Source: Porites lobata (taxonomy: Eukaryota; Cnidaria; Anthozoa; Scleractinia; Poritidae). From it: DNA of 64,000 nucleotides. The stretch spans positions 20,001 to 84,000 of the forward strand of contig CALNXK010000596.1 of the NCBI GenBank assembly GCA_942486035.1, read 5' to 3'. The position numbers and the translations under genes were made by a program. This document shows positions 31,043-43,319 of this stretch, one piece after another; the first letter of the stretch is position 1; each line of letters opens with the position of its first letter. The notes below the pieces were generated by a model. The model had not been told where the DNA came from. It was given only the letters and a program-made list of their open reading frames with translations, and ran no database searches.

Positions 31043-32580
31043 ATGCCGCGTCCCGCGATGCGTCGGACGGTTACGCTGCGTATTGGGCGTATTCCCCAGG
31101 TCGTTTCTCGGCCCGAGCTTATTCGTATGCTCGCAGAACGCTTTGGGACTTGGAAACTGCTGGCTGTTCAATTTTTGCCGGGTTTGCGCGTCCAGTTGAC
31201 CTTTGACTCGGTGGAAGCCAAAACTTCCATCGAGCGTCAGTCGGAGGTTGAGATTGAGGGCTACCCTTGCCAAGTGGTTGGGGGAGGGCCTAGTTTAGAG
31301 TCGGTCCTTACCTTCCATCTCCCGTATGAGCTAGATAATGGTGTGATCCAGGCTGCCATGCAGCAGTATGGGGAAGTGGGGGGCATTCGTCACCAGCTGC
31401 ACCCCGACTCCACAGTCCATTCTGGGACTCGTGTTGTCCGTATGATCCGGAAGGGCCCTATTCCTAGGCACATCTCTGTGGAGGGTTGGTCGGGCAAAGT
31501 ATGGTACAGGGGGCAGCCCGTTGAATGTGACATCTGTGGCGCGGGCCACGTTTCGCGGGTGTGTCCCATGCGGAATAAGTGTCGTTTCTGTGGGGAGGAG
31601 GGGCATTTTGCCCGCAACTGCCCTGGTCGCAACGGTGAGGGTTGGGGTGAGGTCGTGGCTCAGGGTGCGACTGACGCCCCAGTTGGTGGTCAGGAGGGTG
31701 GGTCTGTTGACTTGAGGGACAACCAACTGGACGAGTTGTCCAGTCAGGATGCCCCTGGCTCCGTTTCTGCTTCTGCTTGTGCTGATCCTGATTCTCTTGA
31801 GGGGGCTACGGTGGTTTCACAGGCTTCTACTGACGTGAGTCAGAGTGTGTTGGCGGGTCTGGCCTTAAATTCTAATTCTCCTGACGCTCCAAATTCTGAT
31901 TCAGTTAATTCAAATTCTAATTGTTCTGATGCTCCAAATTCTGATTCTGTTAATTCAAATAATTGTGCTGATTTACCTAGCAATGTTAGTAATGATTCCT
32001 TAAATAATGAAATGGAAGTAATTGATAGTAATTGTAATAGTGGCAATGTTAGTGTTACTAGTGAAAGTGAATTAGTTAATGGCAACAGTAATGATAGTAA
32101 TAGTACAGTTAATAGTAATGACAATGGCATTAGTGAAAGTATTATTAGTGACAATAGTAATGATAATAGTGGAGTAGTTATTAGTAATGACAATGGCATT
32201 AGTGAAAGTATTATTAGTGACAACAGTAATGATAATAATGGAGTAGTTATTAGTAATGACAATGAAATGAATAATGCTGAATCTAGTGATAGTAGTGACT
32301 CTGAGTCGGAGGATGGTGAGATCCGTAGTGATGCCTCCATTGGTGGTGTCCCTAGTGGTGACGAGTCCTCTCTTGACTCCGTTCACTCCACGGATCGTGA
32401 CGGTTTTGTGGTTCCGCTGCCGGCTAAGCGGACTGCTCGGAAACCCCTGTCGTGGTGTCGCCTGGTCGATCGCGTTCTGTGTCACCTGTGGGTACGGGTA
32501 GGAGCAGGTCTCCGCTTGTTGCGGGCAAGCACCCCTTGCCCCCTGCTGTTCCTTCCAGACCTAAGTCTCGAAGGTCTTGA
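31043..32580 (+). CDS. ORF1 (gag-like) of C1, one late frameshift
   Basis: Starts at ATG in MPRPAMRRTVTLRIG. RRM-like region, then knuckles CDICGAGHVSRVC (one residue shorter than the C-x2-C-x4-H-x4-C norm, in both C copies) and CRFCGEEGHFARNC. An Asn/Ser/Asp-rich tract contains a 69-bp tandem repeat (32114-32251, two units plus a partial third). Open to about 32445, where one C is missing relative to C2 (CCCC versus CCCCC). The normal TGA is at 32578-32580. The C-terminus in C2 is RS-rich (SPGRSRSVSP, GRSRSPL). About 512 residues. Confidence 0.87.
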
Positions 32581-35500
32581 GTCGTCTCTCTCTTACCTTT
32601 TCCTTCAACTTAAACGTCCTAACCATCAACGCCAACGGCCTGCGTATGGCCGACAAGCGTGCTGGTTTTTTGCAGTGGTTGCGTTCCTTATCTGTTGTAG
32701 TCACTATCGTTTGTATTCAGGAAGTTCATTGTACCTCTTTGGCTGAATGTGATTCGTGGTTCCGTTCTTCTGGTTTCTTAAGTGTTGTCTCGCCTGGTTC
32801 CGTTAAATCTTGTGGTTGTATCGTCCTTTTCCGTCCTTCTTTGTCCCTGGTTCAGTCTTGGGCTGATGAGGAGGGACGCTTCCTGCAGTGTGAGTTTTCC
32901 TATCATGATCAGTCTTTTCGTGTAGTCTCTTTGTATGCCCCGAACCGCAACCCTGCAAGGAACGAGTTTCTGGAACAAATTGCTGATGAGCTCGATCCTA
33001 CTGTTCCCACACTCCTTTGTGGGGACTTCAATACAGATCTTCGATCGTTCTGTGGATCGCAGAGGCTCTGACTCCTCTGACACCTGGAGGGAGAGTTCTG
33101 CTGCTCTGAAAGCACTCTTTGAGTCCTCTTGTTGTGTTGATGCCTGGCGGTATCTTCACCCTGACACGGCAGGTTTCTCTTGGACCAGGCCGGACGGCAC
33201 CGTTTCTTCGCGTATAGATCTGATTGGTTGTCCTTATGTTTGGGTAGCGTCTATGTCGTCTTGTGACTTTGTTCCTTGTCCCTTTTCTGACCATTGTGCT
33301 CTTTTGGTTTCTGTCTTTGTTCCTGGTGTCGTCCCGCCTGGTCCTGGCCTCTGGAAGTTGAACGCCTCTGTCCTTGGAGAGGACGGCTACGTTCAACTAA
33401 TTACATCTTTCTGGAGTAGTTGGCGTTCTAAAATGACTTCCTTTTCTAGCCTCGCCAAGTGGTGGGAGGTTGGTAAGAGAGAGATGCGACAGCTTACAAA
33501 GGATTATTGTGTTCGGCGGGCTCAGGAGACTCGTGCATCTAGAGATCTCTTGGTCCGCCTTTCTGATCATTTAAAGGCTCGTTTTGATGAGGGTTTAGTC
33601 TCAGCTTATGAGCCTTATCGCTCTACGCTGAGCCGCCTGGCTGAATTAGATCTTGCTTTAGCCAAGGGAGCGCAGGTTCGCTCACGGATCCGTTGGGTTG
33701 AGGAGGGTGAGACCTCCTCGTCTTACTTCTGTCGATTGGAGAAGAAGCGCTCCACTGATAGGTGGATTTCTGCTATTCGGAACCCTGGTGGCCGTATTGT
33801 ATCTGACCCGCACGACCTATGTGATTCTTTCTCTGCCTTTTACTCTGACCTCTTCACTGCTTCCCTGTGGACTCCTCTGCTCAGCAGTCTCTACTTTCAA
33901 TCTGTCTGCTGCTCTTTCTCAGGATCAAGCCGGCCTATGCGAAGGTTACTTAGGTGTAGAGGGGTGTCGTGAGGCTCTCATGGGTATGGCCAGAAACAAG
34001 GCCCCTGGCTCTGACGGCCTGCCCATGGAGTTCTATGTCAAATTCTGGGATGTTCTTGGCTCTGATCTGGTCACTGTTCTTAACTCTTGTTTCGATGCGG
34101 GTCTTCTCTCTTCCTCTCAACGTCGTGGTGTCATCTCTCTGTCGTTTAAGAAGGGTGATCGGCTCGACCCTCGCAATTGGCGACCGATCTCCCTTCTTAA
34201 TGTTGATTACAAGCTGGCTGCTAGGGTTCTCGCTGGGCGTCTCCTTAAGGTCATACATCTTGTCGTTGCTGATGACCAGACGTGTGGGGTCCCGGGGAGG
34301 TACATTGGCGAAAACGTTGCCTTCTTGCGAGATGTTGTCCATTATGCTTCTTTCTCTGGACAGCCCATTGCCATCCTTTCCCTTGATCAGGAAAAGGCCT
34401 TTGATAGAGTGGATTGGGGTTTCATGCGTTCGACTTTGCTATCTATGGGCTTCGGCCAGTCTTTTGTTAAATGGGTGGACTTGTTTTATACTGACGTTTC
34501 CAGTGCTGTGTCTGTCAATGGTTATCTGTCGTCCTTCTTCTCGCTGTCACGGGGGTGCGCCAAGGCTGCCCTCTGTCTCCGCTCTTGTATGTACTTGTCT
34601 CTGAAGTGTTAGCTGTTAACATTAGAGCCAATCCCCGTATCGAAGGCCTGACCCTCCTGGGTCCTCGTCTCCTCTTTCGCCCATCTCGCAATATGCAGAT
34701 GACACGTCTCTTGTTGTCGTTTCTGACGATTCCATTCGTGCAATCTTTGAGGTGTATGCCGTCTATGAGAGGGGCTCTGGAGCAAAACTGAACCAAAAGC
34801 AAATCGAAAGGCCTCTGGTTAGGCAGTTGGGCTGGTAGGCTGGATCCTCCAGTCCCACTCGATTGGTCCTCGGCTAAAATCAAGACGCTGGGCGTTTTTG
34901 TTGGTCCTGGTGACCTGGATGTTGACAATTGGCAACCGAGGATCGATGCTGTTGAGAAGGTTCTTTCCTCTTGGAGGCAGCGGTCTCTATCCTTTAGGGG
35001 CAAAGCCTTAGTCATTAACGCACTCGCTTTGTCCCGAGTCTGGTATGTGGCTTCTCTTATCCACATGCCTGACTGGGTCATTTTGAATTTGGTTAGGCTT
35101 GCCTTCCATTTCTTCTGGGGCGGTAAACGTGAACTTGTACGTCGAGCTGTTATCGTTCAACCCCCTGATCAGGGTGGTTTCTCGGTAGTGGATGTCCAGC
35201 GGAAGGTTTCATCTCTTCTCGTTCAATGGGTGAGGCGTTTTCTCTCATCCTACGCTAATTGGTCTCACTTCCTTACTTTCTGGTTCTTTTCTGTTTTCAA
35301 CTGCTCTGTGCTTGATGTTTTTTCGCGACCTTTTGCTTATAGTCCTCTTGCCCTGCCTCCGTTTTACCAGTCACTTTTGCTGTCTTGGCGTAGTGTCAAT
35401 GGTTCCTTCTCGGTTCCTCGCTCCTGTCTAGTTATGGGCTCTCAATCATCTGAGCACGCTATGTCGGCAGTGAGCATGTCTGCTAAGTCTTGCTACTCGT

Positions 35501-36135
35501 ACCTGTTGTCTATTAGTCTGTCCCCACCGCACTGTGTTGCTAAATTTCGTCCCACGTTTGGTGACCTCTACTGGCCGACCACCTGGAAATCGTTATTTCT
35601 CTTTCCGCTGGACCGCCCCGTTACTGATCTTAATTGGAAGATTGCGCATGGGGTGCTATACACTGTAGACCGTCTCATCTCCTTTGGTTATGGCTTTGAC
35701 CCTACCTGCTTTTGTTCTTGTCCTGTAGAAACGGCTCCCCATTTGTTTTATGAGTGTCCTCTGGCGCAAAGTGTCCTCTCGTGGCTTCAGTCCCTGATGT
35801 TTAAGTGTAGCCCTTCGTTGCCTTCTTTGTCGTTACGGCATGTTCTTTTTGGTTTCTCTGCGGACGAGCTGGTCTCTGTCCCGAGGATCTTTGCTTACCT
35901 CTTGAATGTCTGTAAGTTTTTTATTTGGTTAGCTCGGAACGACTTTCGTTTTCGGGACACTCGTCCTGGGGCCATTGTTGTTATTGGTCAAGTGAAGGCC
36001 CGGGTGGCCTTCTACTTGCCGCTCTATTTTAAGCGCTTCCGCTCCGCTCGTCGCAAACGTTACTTCCTGCGTCAGTGGTGCGCCAATGGTACCTTAGGTT
36101 CGGTTGGTGAGGCTGGCCTCTCAATCTCGTTGTAA
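32577..36135 (+). CDS. ORF2 (APE-RT) of C1, frameshifted; no AUG at its start
   Basis: The APE domain begins LNVLTINANGLRMADKRAG; the first ATG (32646) lies inside the first conserved APE strand, so translation should start upstream. The open frame overlaps the ORF1 stop (TCTTGA) in the -1 frame. Motifs: QEVHC, LCGDFNT, SSRIDLIGC, FSDHCAL; RT NWRPISLLNVDYKL, SLDQEKAFDRVDW, the PLYP-type RQGCPLSP region and YADDTSLVV; C-terminal cysteines in TCFCSCPVETAPHLFYEC. Frame changes relative to C2 near 33038 (extra A), 33857, 33897, 34553, 34657 and 34795. Confidence 0.88.
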
Positions 36136-36822
36136 CTGTGTTCCCTTTCTTCTTTGTTCTTGCTTGAGTGAGTGTGTCTATGGTCCCTATGGTCGCCTTA
36201 GTTGGTTGCACTGTGGTTCCTCCTGCTGGATCTGCTGGTCTCCTTTGTTGGTCGTACTGGCCCCAGTCTTTGCTTGAGTGAGTGTGTCTGTGGTTCCTAT
36301 GGTCGCCTTAGTTGGTTGCACTGTGGTTCCTTCTGCTGGATCTGCTGGTCTCCTTTGCTGGTCGTACTGGCCCCAGTTTTTGCTTGAGTGAGTGTGTCTG
36401 TGGTCTCTATGGTCGCCTTAGTTGGTTGCACTGTGGTTCCTTCTGCTGGATCTGCTGGTCTCCTTTGTTGGTCGTACTGGCCCCAGTCTTTGTTTGAATG
36501 AGTGTGCTTGTTAGTTTTAGTGCTCGTTTTAGTGAGTGTGCATTTAGATTTATTTGCCTTTTGTGGCGTTTGAGTGAGTGTGTTTTTAGCTATTTTGTAT
36601 GTTCTAGTGCCCGCGTCTTTTAACTTGTTCTGCTGTCCTGTACATGTTTGTCCTGTATTTTGTTTTGTCCTGTACTGTGTATGTAGGGGTGGGGGTTCGA
36701 TTCCCCAGTCAGTTTCTGTACTGGTGTACTGCCCCGGTTTGCTGTGTGTGGTACTAGACTTTAAGTCTGGCGGCATTGCACCACCCTACTGGGGGGCCGG
36801 CCATTCACTGTAAACACAAAAA
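36136..36822 (+). other. C1 3'UTR: 110-bp repeats and both hairpins
   Basis: Tandem repeat with a 110-bp period (GCTTGAGTGAGTGTGTCT at 36162, 36272 and 36382, and a diverged copy at 36492). T-arm-like hairpin GGGG-TTCGATT-CCCC at 36692-36706; AUUGCAC hairpin 36769-36802 with stem GGCGGC / GCC-g-GCC. Same order as in A, although the repeat sequence differs. Confidence 0.8.
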
Positions 36823-36835
36823 ACTTACCTGACGC
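36823..36835 (+). repeat. 13-bp U1 target duplication between C1 and A-prime
   Basis: ACTTACCTGACGC between the C1 tail and TTGATTTCGCGACGCGG of A-prime. Confidence 0.92.
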
Positions 36836-37257
36836 TTGATTTCGCGACGCGGAAGCCCTACCCTTGTGGTATAATTTCTGCGTTCTTCAAGTGGTGAGTG
36901 TCGCTACATTTCCAAGCTTGTTCCAGTCTGCGTGACTACGGACGTCTTTGGTGGTGTGGTTTTTCTTATCTTGGCCTACTTGGTAGTGCTGCTGCAAGTC
37001 TACGGTCGTCGTGTTTGTAAGTTTTTGCCTTTTTTCTAAGTTTGGGTTGCCCCCCCGGTTCCACTGTTAGTGGTCTTGGGTGGCCCCCCGTCCCCCGTTG
37101 GGCGTTGCCCACCTGGGTCTAGCCTTGTTTTTTTGGTTTCTTTCTTTTGTGGTTGGGCCCCTTTTTGGGTCGCCCGTCTCCTTTTTCTCCCCGCCCGTCA
37201 GGGCTTAACCCCGTTGGGTTTCCTTCCCTTGCTTTTCTTGTTTTCGCTTTTTCGGCT
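36836..37257 (+). other. A-prime 5'UTR
   Basis: 5' end matches A. GTATAATTTCTG at 36869-36880 equals 12 nt around the Sm site of host U1 (A1-A4 have one mismatch). The 5S-like 20-mer lies within 37189-37209, and the ATG follows at 37258. Confidence 0.65.
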
Positions 37258-38928
37258 ATGGCTTTGCGCGCGTTTCGCCGCACTGTAAGTTTGGATGTTT
37301 CCCAGCTGGCTGTAACTAATGACCGTAAGAAAGTCTGCGAGCTTATTGTAAACCATTTTGCGAACCATAAGATTCACGCCGTACAATTCGTGGGTACAGC
37401 TGCTAAAGTAACCTTTGCTGTTGAAGCCAGCAAGCAAGAGGTTATAAACCATCAGGCCATTAACATTAGTGGTGTTCAGTGCGCGGTTAGGGGTGGTGGT
37501 CCCCGCGCTCAAAATGTGCTTATTTATAATTATCCTGTTGAGGGGTCTGAAGAATCTATTCGTCGTGTTTTGGGGCTTATGGGGTTATTGAGAGAATCTC
37601 TTTTCGTCATTGGACCCATTTGACCGATGTTAGTGATGGGGTGCGTGTTGTGCGTATGACCCGCCGCCTGGCTATTCCACGTAATTTGTCTATTGCTGAG
37701 GTTAATGTCAAAGTTGCCTATGCCGGTCAACAGCAGGTATGTGATCTGTGCCATGCGCCTGGTCACATTGCGCGAGCTTGTCCCCTTCGTGATAAGTGTT
37801 TTCAATGTGGGCTTGAGGGCCATTTCTCACGTGACTGTCCTCAGCGGGTTGGCTATCGTGACCGTGATGCTGTGCTGGATCCATCCGATCCCACCCCTGC
37901 GGAGGCTGCTGGTCGTTCTGCTGTCAGAAACGATCCACCCGTGACTGGTACTGTGCCCGACGGTGATGCCGACTCCCTAGATGGGGTGTCCGTTTCTTCT
38001 GCTGTTGCTGCTGCTGGTCCTACCTCAGTCTCCCAACCAGATGCTGACCTCGACTCTGTGTCTGATGATGACCTCACCCCTCCGTGGATCCTACTCCGTC
38101 TGGTTCGTCGTCTATGGACTGCCGTGATAACCAACTCGATGAGTTAAGCAGCCAGCCCCTTTTCACCCCTTCTGCTTCGTCTGTTGCTGACCCCGATTCG
38201 CTGCAGGGGTGACCATTGATTCGGCGTGTCCTGACTCTTTTGTTTCCCCTCCCTCCCTGGCCAGGGGCTCTCTTCACAGCGCGTCTAATCTTGGGTTGTT
38301 AGATAAACTTAAATCTAGAGTTGGTCTTAATAAAAAGAAAGTTAATTCTAGTGATAATAATAGTTCTAGCAGCAATAATGATATTAGTAATGGCAATAAG
38401 AATGGGAATAAACATAGTGATAATGACAAAGTACTACCAATAAGAATGGAAATATACATAGTGATAATGACAAGAGTATTACTAATAAGAATGGAAATAT
38501 ACATAGTGATAATGGAAAGTTACATAATAGTAAAGAAAGTGATATTAACGATAATGTAGAGTATATTGGCCAGGGTGTTCTCGCTGGTCGGGAAAACAAC
38601 AGTGAGATGGAATTGGCGGTTGATTCACAAAAACGGTCACACCCTGATTCCGATTCTGTTGATTCGGTTGATAGTGTTTCTTTTGCTATGCCCAAGGTGC
38701 TCCCTCCTCGCTCTTCTAAAAAGAAGCCGGCTGTTGTTGTTTCCCGGGCACTTCCAGGCCCGTTGCTGTCGATCACGACCGCGATCGTAGTCGCAGTCGA
38801 TCTCCTAAGCGTTCCTCTTCGGCTAGTCGGCCTCCCTCCTTTGGTTCACATGCTCTGCCTCCTAGCATTGGTTATGTTCGAAGCCTCCTAGGAGCTCTGG
38901 TGGATCTCGTAACTCCAAGGCGAAGTAA
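37258..38928 (+). CDS. ORF1 (gag-like) of A-prime, frameshifted
   Basis: Start MALRAFRRTVSLDVSQLA as in A. Knuckles CDLCHAPGHIARAC and CFQCGLEGHFSRDC are present (about 37740-37840). Frame breaks lie near 37580-37600, 38075-38090, 38208, 38430 and 38750. The RS-type tail (DRDRSRSRSPKRSSS) can be read in another frame around 38775-38830, so the domain is conserved although the copy is broken. Ends TAA 38926-38928, 15 bases before the ORF2 ATG, as in A. Confidence 0.84.
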
Positions 38929-38943
38929 CCTCCCTCTTTCTTC

Positions 38944-41900
38944 ATGGCTCTAGCAATAATACAACTAAACACAAACGGTATTAGGAATCCTGACAAGCGT
39001 GCCGGTCTTTTGCAGTGGTTGCGTTCCCTTTCTGTAGTCCCGGATGTTGTGTGTCTCCAAGAGACTCACTGCGTTAGTGATGTTGAGTGTCAGTCTTGGT
39101 TTCGTTCCTCTGGCTTTCATTGTGTTGTGTCCCCTGGATCTCAAAAGTCGTGTGGTTGTATTATTCTTTTCGTCCTTGTCTGTCCCTTGTGAATTTTTCG
39201 TCTGATGATTCCGGTCGCTTCGTGTTGTGTGAGTTCCGTTTTCAAGGCAAATTGTTTCGTGTTGTTTCTTTGTATGCGCCCAATCGTAACCCTGCAAGGG
39301 ACCAGTTTCTTGATCAAGTTTCTTCTTGGGTCGACCCAGCCGTGCCCACTGTCATATGTGGCGATTTCAACACGGTTTTTGACCGTTCCCTTGACCGTAC
39401 TGGATCTGTAGTTTCTGACACCTCAGAGAGAGTACTTCCATTTCTCTCGTCTGTTTGATGATTGCTGTGTCATTGATATCTGGCGATATCTACATCCCTC
39501 TTCCTCAGGTTACACTTGGATGCACCCGGATGGCTCTGTCTTCTCTCGTATCGATCTCGTTGGCTGTCCGTATGTGTGGGTCCCCTCTGTCTCGTCGTGT
39601 GAAATTGTTCCGTGTCCCTTCTCTGACCATTGTGCTGTCCTTTTGTGTGTTGCTGTACCGGATGTTGTTCCCCCGGGTCCCGGGTTGTGGAAACTAAACA
39701 CCTCTATCCTGGAGGAGTCGGATTATGTCCGCCAAATTGAAAATCTTTGGTCCCGCTGGCGTGACCAGAAGGAGCGTTTCCCCTCCTTAGCTAAGTGGTG
39801 GGAGGCGGGCAAGTCCCGCATTAAGGGACTCTCCATTAATTATTGTTGTGCCAGGTCATCGGACAATGCTGTGAAGAGACCTTCTTTTCAGGCTTGCTTC
39901 GCACCTTAAGGAACGTGTTGATATTGGTGTTTTGTCTTTGGTGGGGCCTTACCAGTCGGTTCTCCAGCAGCTGGCTGCTTTGGATGTGGAGGTTGCAAAG
40001 GGGCTCAAGTTCGTGCGCGGGCGCGCTGGATTGAGGAGGGAAACCTCCAGCTCTTACTTCTTTCGTCTCGAAAAGAAGCGTGGGTCTGACCGTTGGATTG
40101 CTGCTGTGCGCAACGATGATGGTCAAATTGTTGCGTCTCCTGAGGGTCTTTGTTCATCGTTCTCTGCCTTCTATTCGTCTCTCTTTACTGCTGAGCCTAC
40201 AGATCCCATTGCTCAGGAATCCCTTCTTCGTCACATTGAGTCCTCCTTGCCGCCCGCCCAGTCGGAGTCTTGCGAGGGTTTACTGTCGGTTGAGGAATGT
40301 TTTGAAGCATTGTCTGGTATGGCTAAGCGTAAGGCTCCAGGCTTGGACGGTCTCCCGGCTGAGTTTTATCTCAAACTTTGGCATGTCCTTGGGCATGATC
40401 TTGTTGACGTTCTTAATTCTTGTTGCGTTGCTGGATCGTTGACTCTGTCTCAACGTCGGGGGATTATCGCTTTGTCTTTCAAAAAGGGTGATCGATTAGA
40501 TATGCGGAACTGGCGTCCCATATCTCTCTTGAATGTTGATTACAAACTTGCTGCGCGAGCCATTGCTGGTAGACTGTTGAAGGTTATCCATCTGGTGGTT
40601 GCTGAGGACCAGGCCTGTGGTGTTCGGGGAGGTATATTGGGGAGAATGTTGCCCTTCTCCGTGATGTGGTCTCCTATGCCACCATGTTTGACTCCCCAGT
40701 GGCAATCTTGTCTTTGGATCAGGAAAAGGCCTTTGATAGAGTGGATTGGTCCTTTATGTATGCCACTCTCCGTCGTATGGGGTTTGGCACTTTCTTTTCT
40801 TCAGTGGGTCAACCTGTTTTATACTGGCGTTCAAAGTTCCGTTAATGTCAATGGTTATCTGTCTCCTTTCTTTTCCTTGTCTCGTGGTGTACGTCAGGGC
40901 TGCCCTTTGTCTCCTCTTCTGTATGTTCTTGTTGCTGAAGTGCTCGCGTGTAACATTCGTGCCAATCCACGTATTAAAGGCCTTTGTCTCCCCGGACAAT
41001 CTGACGCTATTTCACCAATTTCTCAGTATGCTGATGACACATCGCTGGTCGTGTGTTCTGATGATGCTATCCGTGCTTGTTTTAATGTTTATGATCTGTA
41101 TGAGCGAGGTTCTGGCTCAGGCTCAATCTCTCCAAGTCCAAAGGTCTTTGGCTTGGTCCTTGGGCCAATCGTTCTGACCCGCCGGTTGGCCTTGACTGGT
41201 CGTCAACTAAAATTAAGGTTCTTGGGGTTTTCTTGGGCCCCGGGAACCTGGATGATGATAACTGGAAGCCCCGCATTGAGGCTGTTGAGAACACTCTCCT
41301 CTCTTGGCGCCAGCGTATCTTGTCCTTTCAGGGTCGTGCCCTTGTGATCAATGCCTTAGCTCTGTCCCGGGTGTGGTATGTGGCTTCCCTCATCCGCATG
41401 CCCCTTGGGTCTTTGGTGAGCTTCTGAGACTTGTCTTCAGTTTCTTCTGGAAGGGCAAAAAGGATCTTGTATCGCGCTTGGTAGTTGTTCAGGCTCCTTC
41501 TGTGGGAGGTTTTTCTGTTGTCGACGTTAAGTTAAAAGTTCAGTCTTTGTTAGTTCAGTGGGTCAGGAGGTTCGTCATGGCGCAATCCAGCTGGTCTGTG
41601 TTTGTGCATTTCTGGTTCTTTACTGTCTTTAACTCCTCCCCGTGGAAGTGTTCTCTCGGCCTTTTGCTTTTAGCCCTCGTGCTCTCCCCCGTTTTATCAG
41701 TCTCTGCTGTTGGCTTGGCGTGCAGTTGATGGTTCCTTCTCTCAATCTCGAGCGGCCCTCGTGATGGCCTCGTCAGACCCTCATCAGTTTACTTTGGCTT
41801 CTGCCATGACTGCTAAGTCGGCTTATCTGTATTTGCTGTCAGCTAACTTTGTTCCGCCGCATTGTGAGGAGAAGTTCCTCCCCTGTATGGTTCACTATAC

Positions 41901-42460
41901 TGGTCCGCTACTTGGAGACAGCTTGGCTTTTTGCCCTGTTGACAGAGCTGTCATTGATGTGGCTTGGCAGGTAGCTCATGGTGTCTTATACACTGCCGAT
42001 CGCCTGATTTCCTTTGGGTATGACTACGACCCGAATTGCTTTTGCGGCTCTCCTGAGACTCCGCCTCACCTTTTTTTTCGAGTGTGCTCTGGCTCAGAGT
42101 GTTCTTGGCTGGATTCAATCTCTCATGTTTCGTGCTTCTTCTCTATGTCCCTCTCTGTTGGTTCGTCATGTTCTCTTTGGCTTCTCTGCGTCTGAACTTG
42201 TTGTGGTTCCTCGTGTTTTTGTTTACCTGCTGAATCTGGCCAAGTATTTCCTGTGGAGAGGCGTAATGACTTCCGGTTCCGTGATGTCCAGCCTGGGGCT
42301 CTTCCTCTGATTGAGGTTATTAAGGCCCGTGCAAAGTGCCACCTTTGTATTCTTTTAAGAGGTTCAGGTCATCTCGTCGCCAGCGGTATTTTCATAGACA
42401 GTGGGAGGTAATGGCGTTGTTGGGAGAGTGTCAGAGGGTTCATTTTACTTTCGTCTTTAG
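38944..42460 (+). CDS. ORF2 (APE-RT) of A-prime, frameshifted
   Basis: Begins MALAIIQLNTNGIRNPDKRAG. The APE motifs LQETHC, ICGDFNTVFDR, FSRIDLV and FSDHCAV are visible. RT motifs NWRPISLLNVDYKL, QEKAFDRVDW, RQGCPLSPLLY and YADDTSLVV lie mainly in 39932-41347. The zinc motif near 42050 is shifted by an 8-base T run. Breaks near 39170, 39425, 39880, 40010-40040, 40625, 40795, 41120, 41410, 41640, 41885, 42075 and 42260-42350. With no second copy I cannot say which are real. Confidence 0.84.
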
Positions 42461-43157
42461 CCTGAGTGAGTGAGGTTGTACTGGGTCTCCTTCGTTTTTG
42501 AGTGAGTGTGTCTCTTGGTTTCTTGGTCGCCTTTGTTGGTTGTACTGGGTTTCCTTTTGCTTGAGTGGGTGTGTCCCTTGGTTTCTTGGTCGCCTTTGTT
42601 GGTTGCACTGGGTTTCCTGTTGCTTGAGTGGGTGTGTCTTGCTTCTCTTAGTCGTCGGTGGCTATGAGTTGTCTCTGCTTGAGTGAGTGTGTCTTTGGTT
42701 TCTTGGTCGCATTTGTTGGTTGTACTAGGTTTCCTTTTGCTTGAGTGGGTGTGTCTATGGGTTCTTGGTCGCCTTCAGTGGTTGTACTAGGTCTCTTTCT
42801 TGTTTGAGAGAGTGTGTCTTCGGGCTGTTCGTGTCCGTTTTTAGTTTGTTGCTAGTTTAATTTCAGTTTAGTTTTTAGTTTCCTCCCTTTGGAGTGGTTC
42901 CGAGTGAGTGTGTTTTCAGTTTTAAGTCATAGTTTTAGGCAGTGCCCGCGTCTTTTAACTTGTTCTTTTGTCCCGTAGATGTTTGTATTGTAGTTGTTTG
43001 TCTTGTACTGTGTATGTAGGGGCGGGGGTTCAATTCCCCCAGTCAGTTTCTGTGCTGGTGCACTGCCCCGTTTGATGTGTGTTTGGTACTAGACGTTAAG
43101 TCTGGCGGCATTGCACTACCCTACTGGGGGCCGGCCATTCACCTCAAATACAAAAAA
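42461..43157 (+). other. A-prime 3'UTR with repeats and both hairpins
   Basis: Repeats about 42470-42830 with GAGTGGGTGTGTC variants; T-arm-like hairpin 43024-43040; AUUGCAC hairpin 43104-43136, unchanged from A although the surroundings diverged. Confidence 0.8.
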
Positions 43158-43185
43158 ACTTACCTGATGCGGGAGGCACTGTGAT

Positions 43186-43216
<31 letters not shown>

Positions 43217-43233
43217 CTCATTGCACTTCGATT

Positions 43234-43276
<43 letters not shown>

Positions 43277-43282
43277 TATAAT

Positions 43283-43319
<37 letters not shown>

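Larger units (their letters stand above)
30656..36822 (+). mobile_element. LINE copy C1, full length, in U1
   Basis: About 6.17-kb element of a second LINE family with the same target and gene order as A but clearly different sequence throughout. Starts GGTACCTCGCGACGCGG and ends AAACACAAAA. It is flanked by S1 and A-prime across 13-bp U1 targets. C2 is a near-identical second copy. Confidence 0.93.
36836..43157 (+). mobile_element. LINE A-prime, full length, diverged relative of A, in U1
   Basis: About 6.3 kb and collinear with A along its whole length, but with many substitutions, mostly at third codon positions. It is a separate subfamily that kept its protein sequence, so both lineages were active after they split. 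Last of the five-element stack; its tail joins U1 directly. Confidence 0.92.

Noticed and set aside
36297..36776. Minus-strand open frame across the C1 3'UTR repeats
   Set aside because: Product of the 110-bp repeat, whose length has no stop in that frame; low-complexity Thr/Gln/Lys protein.
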